Source of the DNA: Prostheceraeus crozeri | Taxonomy: Eukaryota; Platyhelminthes; Polycladida; Euryleptidae | Direction: 5' to 3' | DNA: 64,000 nt | Assembly: GCA_907163375.1 (NCBI GenBank) | Contig: CAJQUW010005784.1 | Coordinates: 1 to 64,000 of the forward strand | In this document: positions 36,607 to 44,334 of the stretch, one piece after another | Position numbering within the stretch: the first letter of the stretch is position 1 | Layout: the number at the start of each line of letters is the position of its first letter | Position numbers and translations under genes: made by a program | Notes under the pieces: model-generated | Databases searched by the model: none | What the model was told of the DNA's origin: nothing | The model's input: only the letters and a program-made list of their open reading frames with translations

Positions 36607-37678
36607 ACGTTTGAAGTCAATCTATTATGATGTAAAACATCCGGCAGGATTTGCATCTATCAAGAAATTATCAAAAGCGAGTGGTCTTCCACAATCACAA
36701 GTGAAACGATGGTTAAAGGGTCAGGCTACCTATACACTCCACAAACAAGCGAAGAAGAAGTACCGCACCCGCCATTATATTGTTCATGACATCGATGAAC
36801 AGTGGCAAGCAGATTTGTGTGATGTCGCCTCCATTTCAAAACATAACTCGGGCAATAATTTTATTTTAACCGTCATTGATATTTTCTCGCGTTATGCGTG
36901 GGCTCAACCTTTAAAAACTAAAGAAGGGAAAGGAGTAGCAAAAGCATTCCAAACAATTTTTCGAGAAGGTCGGATTCCAAAAAGAATTCAGAGTGATCAA
37001 GGAAAAGAGTTTGAAAATCAGCATGTGAGAAGATTATTTGAGAGGCATGACATTGAGTTGTTTAGTGTAAAGAGTGCTTATAAAGCTGCACTCGTTGAAC
37101 GTTTTAATCGCACATTAAAAAATCGCTTGTGGCGACATTTTACTGCCAACTTGACACAAAATTGGACAAAGGTTCTACAAGATACACTCCATGCCTACAG
37201 TCACTCTATCCATTGTTCTATTGGACTCAGACCAGTAGATGTAAATGCTGACAATGTAGATAAAGTGCGCGAATCATTCCAACGTAAACGCACTCATGTG
37301 AAAAGTGATATGAAAATTGGTGATAAAGTTCGTATCTCAAAAGTGAAAAGTGTTTTTGCTAAAGGGTACCTTCCGAATTGGACAGAGGAGGTATTTACAG
37401 TATCAAGGATTAATAAAAAAAACTCTCCGACCACCTACAAGTTGAAAGATTACGATAATGAAGAAATTGAGGGTAGCTTTTACCGCGATGAGATTGAGGT
37501 AATCACTGAAAGTGAAACATATTTGGTAGAGAAAATCATTCGATGTAAAAAACGGCAAGGTGAAGAATGGTGTCTTGTTAAATGGACTGGTTATCCTTCA
37601 AGTATGAACTCTTGGATGCGTCGTGCCGACATCTTTCATCTAAGTGATCGACAGTGGTTCATGCAAAGTTGTAACTAA
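36569..37678 (+). CDS. Retroviral-type (DDE) integrase with chromodomain
   Basis: The start was chosen at the methionine of MRRRKKSQSSS; an earlier in-frame ATG at 36437 would add 44 residues without clear homology. A short N-terminal helix-turn region (IKKLSKASGLPQSQVKRWL) precedes the rve core: WQADLCDV (first D), SRYAWAQPLK, IQSDQGKEFEN (second D), and ALVERFNRTLKNRLW (catalytic E). A C-terminal chromodomain follows: YLVEKIIRCKKRQGEEWCLVKW. Catalyses strand transfer of the linear element into host DNA, giving the 6-bp duplication seen at its ends. The chromodomain probably steers insertion to chromatin. The frame is uninterrupted. Confidence 0.93.
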   Translation: MRRRKKSQSSSTERLKSIYYDVKHPAGFASIKKLSKASGLPQSQVKRWLKGQATYTLHKQAKKKYRTRHYIVHDIDEQWQADLCDVASISKHNSGNNFILTVIDIFSRYAWAQPLKTKEGKGVAKAFQTIFREGRIPKRIQSDQGKEFENQHVRRLFERHDIELFSVKSAYKAALVERFNRTLKNRLWRHFTANLTQNWTKVLQDTLHAYSHSIHCSIGLRPVDVNADNVDKVRESFQRKRTHVKSDMKIGDKVRISKVKSVFAKGYLPNWTEEVFTVSRINKKNSPTTYKLKDYDNEEIEGSFYRDEIEVITESETYLVEKIIRCKKRQGEEWCLVKWTGYPSSMNSWMRRADIFHLSDRQWFMQSCN

Positions 37679-37698
37679 CAATGTTTAGGGTTTGAGCT

Positions 37699-38154
37699 AT
37701 GAATCCAACTGCCTCATTTTATTCACGACCCTCTTATGTAAGTGGTGGAGGACAAATTTACATCGGCGCTCGCCGCCAACGTGGAGGTAGCATACTTGGT
37801 GCACTGAAATCTGTTGTAGCACCTCTCATATCCAATGTCGGTAGATCTTTAAAACGAAATGTTTTAAGTAATGCCGTTGGTTTTGCTGGTGATGTTGCTA
37901 GTGATCTTTCCAGAGGTAGAAGTTTTAAGAGCAGTTTGTTGAATCGTGGGAAGGAACGCGGTTTAAAAACATTGAAGCAGACCTTTGCTGGTGTTACTCA
38001 AGGAAAGAAATCACCTAAACGAATGAATAAAGGAAGGAGGAAACATCGCGGAGCTGGTAAGGTGCGATCTTCAGTCAAAAGGCATTCACGCAAACGTCGC
38101 AGAGGCTCTAATCATTCATCAGGCGCTAAACGACGACGCTGCTGTAACTTCTAA
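37699..38154 (+). CDS. Basic, glycine-rich minor virion protein (pVI-like, tentative)
   Basis: 151 residues. The N-terminus has a GGGQIYIGARRQRGGS segment followed by an amphipathic, alanine/valine-rich helix (LGALKSVVAPLISNVG); the C-terminal third is almost entirely K, R, S and G. The arrangement resembles adenovirus protein VI-like and core proteins found just ahead of the capsid gene in adintovirus-like elements. Probably internal virion protein, possibly membrane-active and a protease substrate. Only three bases separate it from the capsid gene start. Confidence 0.55.
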   Translation: MNPTASFYSRPSYVSGGGQIYIGARRQRGGSILGALKSVVAPLISNVGRSLKRNVLSNAVGFAGDVASDLSRGRSFKSSLLNRGKERGLKTLKQTFAGVTQGKKSPKRMNKGRRKHRGAGKVRSSVKRHSRKRRRGSNHSSGAKRRRCCNF

Positions 38155-38156
38155 TC

Positions 38157-39434
38157 ATGGAGTGTAAAACTTCCGGTTTTTGTTTGTTTGATCAACAAGC
38201 CATACAGACAGATATTCTTAGTTCAAGTATTGTAGATTATCATCCTCGAACAGCTGAGAATGCTGGCCCCATTGAATTTGTTATTCCTGGTGATAGTGAT
38301 GACTACATAGATTTGAGTTATGCGATGGTTGATTTAAGGTTTAGAATTCAGCAAGCAGATGGAACTGCTATTGACGATACACATAAAGTTGGACTGAACA
38401 ATTTACCATTGACTACATTACTTCGCGATGCTTCTCTAACGATTGGAGAGCAACAGGTGGAAGGTGGTCAAAGCGATTATCCCTATAAATCATATTTCAA
38501 TCATGTATCACAGTTTCATCCAGCAGCACAAAAAAGTCATATGGAAGCCATGGGATGGTATAGAGATGAAGCAGGAAAATTTGATGTTGAAACAAACAGT
38601 GGCTATGTAAAGCGATCTGCTATGATTAAAGATAGTAAAGTATGTCAGCTATATGGTCCGCTGAATTTAGACTTCTTTAGACAGTCAAAGTTTTTACTCT
38701 GTAATACCAGCATGCGACTCAAGCTGACATTGAATAAGCCTGAATTTGCGCTGAATGCATTTACTAAAGTTGACAATTTTAGAATTCATGTGGAAGATAT
38801 TGCACTTTACATTCGTCGAGTAGTACCGAATCCAAGTGTCATTAGAGGACATGCTGAAGGTCTTAACCGCCAAAATGCCATTTACCCCATTCAGCATACA
38901 AAGCTTGTCACCTTTACAATTCCAAAAGATCAAAAGAGTTTCATGAAAGATGGCCTCTTTCCATCGGAAGCACCGAAGCTCCTCATGGTAGCAATGGTTG
39001 AAAATGACGCATTTAATGGTAATATAAAGAAGAATCCTTTCAATTTTAAACACAATCAGTTAAGTGAAATTGCTTTACGTGTAAATGGTGTGAGTCATCC
39101 TGGTCCACCCTACAAACCAGATTTTGCTGCGGATCAATTTATGCGCAGTTATGTTGATTTTATGGATGTCTTTGGCTTTTACAATACGGATGACACTAAC
39201 GGACTCACTATGAAAGAGTTTAAGAGTGGATATACTATTTATGCATTTGATTTGACGGCTGACAGCGATATTAGTGCACCCTATCGTCAAGCGAACGTGC
39301 CTCATAATATTCGTTTGGATTTGACGTTCAAAAGAACACTACCTGAGACGATCAATGTATTAATTTATGCAGTCTTCGATTCAAATATTGAAATTACAAA
39401 GTATCGTGACGTGATTCTTCAGTATAATCGTTAA
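38157..39434 (+). CDS. Major capsid protein (double jelly-roll, Polinton type)
   Basis: 425 residues, uninterrupted. Features typical of the family: an N-terminal stretch around IEFVIPGDSDDYIDLSY, conserved NLPLTTLLRDASLTIGEQQV, a long middle beta-rich region, and the C-terminal YTIYAFDLTADSDISA and INVLIYAVFDSNIEITKYRDV. These are the signatures by which Polinton capsid proteins were linked to double-jelly-roll virus capsids. It forms the pseudo-hexameric capsomers. Stop and next start overlap as TAATG. Confidence 0.9.
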   Translation: MECKTSGFCLFDQQAIQTDILSSSIVDYHPRTAENAGPIEFVIPGDSDDYIDLSYAMVDLRFRIQQADGTAIDDTHKVGLNNLPLTTLLRDASLTIGEQQVEGGQSDYPYKSYFNHVSQFHPAAQKSHMEAMGWYRDEAGKFDVETNSGYVKRSAMIKDSKVCQLYGPLNLDFFRQSKFLLCNTSMRLKLTLNKPEFALNAFTKVDNFRIHVEDIALYIRRVVPNPSVIRGHAEGLNRQNAIYPIQHTKLVTFTIPKDQKSFMKDGLFPSEAPKLLMVAMVENDAFNGNIKKNPFNFKHNQLSEIALRVNGVSHPGPPYKPDFAADQFMRSYVDFMDVFGFYNTDDTNGLTMKEFKSGYTIYAFDLTADSDISAPYRQANVPHNIRLDLTFKRTLPETINVLIYAVFDSNIEITKYRDVILQYNR

Positions 39435-39878
39435 TGAGTTGGTTGACTGCTGACGATATTGAGACTAAAGTGCAGCGTAATGCAGACGAAGCGACGTTGA
39501 AAGCTTTCGATAATGTCTATTCACTCGATACCTTACCACCTGCAGTAAATCACTATCCCATCTTTATTGTGCTAAACACTCATTCGCAGAATTTAGGCGG
39601 TGAGCATTGGAAAGCGATCTTTATTGGAGAAGACCGACTCTCTTGCTCAACCTCCAAATATACCAACACAGCAGTGGTTGAGAAAACATACGCGTCAATA
39701 TCAGCGAAATGATCGCATACTACAACATCCACTTTCATCAACGTGTGGTGCTTTTGTACTGTACTTCATCTTAAAACGTTTACATGTATCTCGATTTGTA
39801 TCTGTTATTCAAAACTTTTCATGTAATCCATCCTCTAATGAAAAAATGATTTGTAAGTTCTATCATGATTTGAAATAA
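39434..39878 (+). pseudogene. Adenain-like cysteine protease, frame-broken
   Basis: The first frame (39434-39712) has the N-terminal family pattern and the catalytic histidine in GGEHWKAIFIGED. The remainder of the enzyme (PNIPTQQWLRKH, then STCGAFVLYF with the catalytic cysteine) is in the next frame, ending at 39878. The short segment expected between them, normally containing the acidic catalytic residue and a FFDS-like turn, is mostly missing, so a small deletion with frame change near 39640 is the simplest explanation. In intact elements this enzyme matures capsid proteins. An AATAAA overlaps the end of the gene. Confidence 0.85.
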
Positions 39879-39904
39879 AAACATCATGTTGGAAAAATTG
39901 TTTT

Positions 39905-40450
39905 TTATTTTACAATCCGCTGGGTACGTACATACTCGATGAGATAGTCTAGGATCACATTTGCTTGTACATGAGATTTTAGTCCAGTAATGATCACTTT
40001 ACTATTATGAAAGATTGCCACATGCACAGGTAACCAACAACTAATGAGAGCTGCAGGAAAAAGTTCGGGTTCATAACACAAATTGTAACTGCTGGTACGA
40101 ATCTTCAAAAATGATACACTTTCACTCAATTGAGTAGAGATCACCATATTGTCCACAGTCAGATTCGACATCACACACCTCTTCCTCTTCCATATCCGAC
40201 GTAGTAGTCTTTGTAGCTCTAAGCGCATTGACTGCGCCGATGAATGAGAAAGGGCGCCGAGAATCTGTACAGTCCCATTTGGGAAGAGTTGAAGATTCCG
40301 TGAATTGTTCATCTTCACCACTAACATTTGAGGTCGGCCCGGGTAATACTTGCTGTTTGGAAGGTGTTGGTGTAATGTTGTGAGATCGATTTTGGTGTAG
40401 AGTCTGAATCGACGGAGAATGTTGACGATGGTGTAGCGATGGCGCTTCAT
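39905..40450 (-). CDS. TATA-binding-protein-like protein (TBP fold)
   Basis: From the ATG at 40450 (MKRHRYTIVN) the product is 181 residues, the size of a TBP core. It shows both TBP repeats. Repeat 1: KIDLTTLHQHLPNSKYYPG, then LFPNGTVQILGALS. Repeat 2: NLCYEPELFPAALI, then IFHNSKVIITGLKS, and a final helix. These match the family's YEPELFPG / IF-x-SGK-x-x-x-TGAK signatures. Three of the four DNA-intercalating phenylalanine positions appear kept (LFP of repeat 1, ELFP and IF of repeat 2); the first is replaced by proline. It would act in the nucleus at viral promoters. It overlaps the preceding PC4-like frame by about 330 bases in another frame. An AATAAA overlaps its stop codon. Confidence 0.78.
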   Translation of the reverse strand: MKRHRYTIVNILRRFRLYTKIDLTTLHQHLPNSKYYPGRPQMLVVKMNNSRNLQLFPNGTVQILGALSHSSAQSMRLELQRLLRRIWKRKRCVMSNLTVDNMVISTQLSESVSFLKIRTSSYNLCYEPELFPAALISCWLPVHVAIFHNSKVIITGLKSHVQANVILDYLIEYVRTQRIVK

Positions 40451-40772
40451 GATGAAAGAATGAGTAAATTGAGCGATGTACCTTCCTTTTATACTTTTCC
40501 CAACTACCTTGATGAAATGTGAAGTTAGTATGGAGTTGGGAATGATAGAGTTGAATTCGCCGATTGTTGACGCGCAACCAGATGCGATTTCCAATACGTG
40601 AATGTCTTTTCATATAGAAGTATTTCAAATCCTTAATGATATGATGTAGAGATTGAAAATGACGATAAGATAAAGCAAACTCTCTTCTCACATTTCCAGT
40701 TGAATCTTTGAAATAGACGTTTCGATCATGATCCGTTTCAATACGTTGTAGGGAATCTAATTTCCAACTCAT
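40122..40772 (-). CDS. PC4-like protein, copy 2 (tentative)
   Basis: The N-terminal 110 residues are clearly paralogous to the next gene: W-x-LDSLQ-x-I near the start, a NVYFKDSTGNVRREFALS segment, a helix with IIKDLKYF, a WLRVNN-x-R segment and WEKYKRKVHRSIYSF. A beta strand with GNV, a polar turn, an I/A-L-S strand and then a helix recall the PC4/p15 single-stranded-DNA-binding transcription coactivator fold. The C-terminal half is a low-complexity read-through of the TBP-like gene in another frame, so the true end of this protein is uncertain. Confidence 0.5.
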   Translation of the reverse strand: MSWKLDSLQRIETDHDRNVYFKDSTGNVRREFALSYRHFQSLHHIIKDLKYFYMKRHSRIGNRIWLRVNNRRIQLYHSQLHTNFTFHQGSWEKYKRKVHRSIYSFFHHEAPSLHHRQHSPSIQTLHQNRSHNITPTPSKQQVLPGPTSNVSGEDEQFTESSTLPKWDCTDSRRPFSFIGAVNALRATKTTTSDMEEEEVCDVESDCGQYGDLYSIE

Positions 40773-40794
40773 GGTGCGTGGTAGTCATGTCTGA

Positions 40795-41163
40795 TTAAGA
40801 TTTGCATAGTAGGGCGATGAACTCACGACGAATAAATGTCATGATGGAGCGATGTATGTATCTTCTATACTTCTCCCAATTGTATTTGCGAAATGAGAAA
40901 CAGTTTGCGGAATGAGAATGGCAGATTTGAATCTCATTTCTGTAATGTTGAAGCCAAACTTGATCACCCAAGGAGATGAATCTTAATGTTTCAAAATATT
41001 CCAAATCCCTCATGATATCATTGAGGTTGACAAATTGTCGCCATGTTAATGTAATACCTCTTGATGTATGACCATGAGAATTTTTGAAATGTACGTTTCC
41101 ATTACGATCAACTCTGATATATTGTAGAGAGTCCAAAATCCAAGTCTTCATGATGTTATGCAA
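40795..41163 (-). CDS. PC4-like protein, copy 1 (tentative)
   Basis: 122 residues, or 118 from the internal methionine at 41151 (MKTWILDSLQ), which aligns with the start of copy 2. Shared features: GNVHFKNSHGHTSRGITLT, a helix ending MRDLEYFE, VWLQHYRNEIQICHSH, and WEKYRRYIHRSIMTF. PC4-like proteins bind single-stranded DNA and assist transcription initiation, and homologues occur in some large DNA viruses and Polintons; here the call rests on pattern only. The gene lies 22 bases upstream of copy 2 and diverges from the penton-like gene with 23 bases between start codons. Confidence 0.5.
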   Translation of the reverse strand: MHNIMKTWILDSLQYIRVDRNGNVHFKNSHGHTSRGITLTWRQFVNLNDIMRDLEYFETLRFISLGDQVWLQHYRNEIQICHSHSANCFSFRKYNWEKYRRYIHRSIMTFIRREFIALLCKS

Positions 41164-41186
41164 AGCCGCAGATCAGCAATATAAAA

Positions 41187-42584
41187 ATGTCGTTTTATCA
41201 TATTTTGCTTAGCAATGCGGCTACAAAGAGATTTGCTAGTAATCGAGCCGCACTCTTTTCTACTCCCATTGATCATGCACAACAGCTAAATGGAAAGTGG
41301 GAAGTGGGTGTCACTCAACTTGTTTATAGCAACTGTGTCTATACTTTTGATCATGAGGTGATGACTATTAATATGAGACGCACAGCTGCTTACCAATGTG
41401 AAAAGGGCTGCCGAGTATACATTCCACGGTGGCCAAAGAAAGATCTCTTATCATGTAAAAAGTTTATATATGATTTCTTGAATTAAGCGTGTAAACATAT
41501 TGTCCAATTTACTCTGCACAATGATGATCATAATTATGTACATCATGTAGTTGAGAAAGATTGGATTGTTGGTTTAAGTCCAAGTTTAAGAAATGATTTA
41601 GGTTACCTCGCTAGCGCCTTAACAAGCTATGATAATTATAACGTTAATTACCACCCAAGTGGTCATAAACAGTTAATATATCGAGAGGAAGCTTATTATG
41701 TCGATCTTATTCCAAGAAATGAGAAGACGTTGGTGAAGAAGATTGTGATTAAGCCAAGAAAGACAAACATGACTCCTGGAACATTATTGAAGAAATTTAA
41801 TTATCTCCTTCGAGTTGATGGTAAACAAGTGGCAACATTGACTTATATCAAATCATCTAAACATATTGCAATAAGTAAATTAAATGATGATGATCTAGTA
41901 TTAGTTTGTTCAAAAGATTTTCATCAGTTCTTACGACATCGTTCTGCAGCTGTTCATGGAAAATCTGATATGCAACATTTACCATGTGAAAGGTCAAATC
42001 AATTTGATACAGAATGGACCGTATCTTTATACAGAAAGTGTGTAGAGCCTTTAGGTGGTATCTTACATGAAACAAGAGTGTTGATGCCTCGCATTATTAC
42101 TTCAGTTAAATTGGTTGTAGATTATTTAAATGAAGTGATTAATGAGCAACATATTTCATTTTCTGAAAAAGAAGGTACTTTGTCTCTCACTATAAGTGGA
42201 AAAGGTATTGAACTAATTATGGATAAAACTCTAATGGACATTTTGGGTTTTGATCAAAATATCTTTAAAAGTGGTACTGTAACCAAAGCTAGCGCAGACA
42301 TGTCGCTATCGCGTCGTATTAACTATTTTCAGATATATTCCAATATTGGTGAAGATGTACGTGTGGGAGATGTTGAAGCTCCATTGCTAGCAATGATACC
42401 ATACCAGCCAAAAAGCTGCAGTATTTTATCTAAGCATACTTTCAAGAAAGTGCATTATACAAAGCTGAAATCAAACTACATCCCACAAATTGATATTGCC
42501 ATTTATGACGATGCTGGTGCGTTGATTCCTTTTCATAAAGATGCTGTGACAAGTATCACACTCCATATCCGAATGAAGAGTTAA
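41187..42584 (+). pseudogene. Penton-like minor capsid protein with one internal stop
   Basis: The N-terminus has the family start SFYHILLSNAATKRFASN and GKWEVGVTQLVYSN. A TAA at 41484-41486 interrupts the frame, but the same frame is open again without gaps to 42584, ending in the typical beta-rich C-terminus (NYFQIYSNIGEDVRVGDVE, then IDIAIYDDAGALIPF). The upstream and downstream parts share the phase, so this is a single nonsense change rather than a frameshift. In Polintons this protein closes the capsid vertices. TATAAAA directly precedes the start codon. Confidence 0.85.
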
Positions 42585-42623
42585 TGCAAACGTATGCTAA
42601 TATATTTTTCCAATGTGAATAAT

Positions 42624-44139
42624 ATGGAAAGTGAAAATAAGGACTCGTTTCTAATCTACTTGCCCAGTAATGCTTCGATGAATAAATTTCCCAAAAATAA
42701 ACCATCAGACTATCGAGTAGAATTAAATCGCCTACTACATTTAGAAGATGAATGGGAGGTTGGCGTTTCTAGTATTTGCTATGATAGCAATATTCAGAAT
42801 GTGAATGATTTGGAAGAAATGATATTGACTCCTCGCACCCATGATGGAATAACGATGAATAATGCATTCCAGTTCCCATACAATTTAACGTCAGATGGAA
42901 AGTGGAACTATGAATGGATTCAGATAAAATCAGATTATTATGGTCCATTTGGGAATGAGAAAATTATTAAGGCATTCAACAGTGGTAATACTTCCATCAT
43001 GAAGAATAAGGATCAGAAAGTTTATGAGTTTACTATCTATCATTGGAGTGGGAGACAGTTCCTTCGCTTTCATTCTTTTACTAAAGGTCTTACACTGAGG
43101 TTGGATAATGAATTCTATCCACATCTCGGTTTTGGCCATGGACTACATCTAACGTCAATTGCTACTGCAAATGTTAAAAAGTTTATTCAAATCGAATCAA
43201 CAAATTTCATTATAAATTTAAAATATTTAATGAAGATGTTGTAGAATGCGAAGAACGCATCATTTTGAAAAAGCGTAGTGTTCAACCTTTATCACTTATT
43301 GAGTTAGTAAAACGATGGAATGAGAGTGTGGGTAAGAAGTATGGAGAGAAAATTATGGCGGACAAAAATAGGTTGGTTATTCAGAAATATAATGACAAAC
43401 TTACAGTTTATTTCTCTCCAACCTTGCGTCATTTTGTAAGACATCCAACCCCTATTATTGGAAGCGGTCTGGTGTATGCTTCTCATGAATATCACACTAA
43501 AGCTGATTCAGTTAATGATGAATGGTGGGTGGACATCTATGGTGATAGCATCAAGAAAATTTACCAGTATTATGAAGAATCTAAAGTTGCTATCAATACA
43601 ATGCCGCGTCTATATCATACAGTTGAAAGCTTCATTCATGTAGTAAATCCTTATATACAACAGAAGTTGAAGCATGTGATGAAAAGTAAATATGATGTAA
43701 AGACACACCACATTTCGTTTCAATTGAAAATCAACGCGTTGTTCTGAAACTGGGTGATGACATTCAATGTCAATTGAGTAAAAATTTGAAAAAACTCTTT
43801 GGTTTTTCAATGCTACAAACTGTGTTTACTGCTGCGCATACGATTGGTATAGAAACACCAATGACACTTGATAAACATGAACAGCACCTTTACATTCAAA
43901 ATGATTTGATTCTACCTATTTCTGTTGGTGAGAAAAAAGAATACACATACGTGATTTCATTCATGATAAAGTTGATAAAAAAAATAAAATAATGAGAATA
44001 AAGTGATAAAGATAGTGTTTGAATCTATTTTCTATCATCCCGTCGTCAAACAAACTATACCCTCTATTGCTATCAAAATTACCAATGGTTTACAAGAGTG
44101 CATCCATGTGAAAGATACTAAATCCCTCGTAACTTAAGT
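42624..44139 (+). pseudogene. Second penton-like gene, frameshifted
   Basis: Paralogous to the preceding gene: DSFLIYLPSNASMNKFPKN and EWEVGVSSICYD at the start. The frame changes near 43210, again near 43725, and once more near 43985; the last piece (44011-44139) carries the expected C-terminal IPSIAIKITNG. At least three indels therefore separate the pieces. A duplicated penton-like gene is unusual enough to note; this copy is not translatable as one protein. Low identity to the neighbouring copy suggests an old duplication. Confidence 0.8.
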
Positions 44140-44334
44140 GTTTCGGAAAACAAAGTGAAGTCATTGTGATATGTTTATTGAAATAAAAATGTGTATGAAA
44201 AATCTTTTCACAGATATAGGGGGAATGGGCTGACTGTAGGCATATATTCACAAGGAAGAAACGATCTAATGCGATACATAAAACAGCAATGTTTATCTAC
44301 AGAAATCAACATGAAAATACTAAGTTAAGGATGA
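44140..44334. terminator. Convergent 3' region with poly(A) signal
   Basis: AATAAA at about 44182 follows the second penton-like gene. The PolB gene ends on the other strand at 44335, so two transcription units converge here. Confidence 0.5.
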
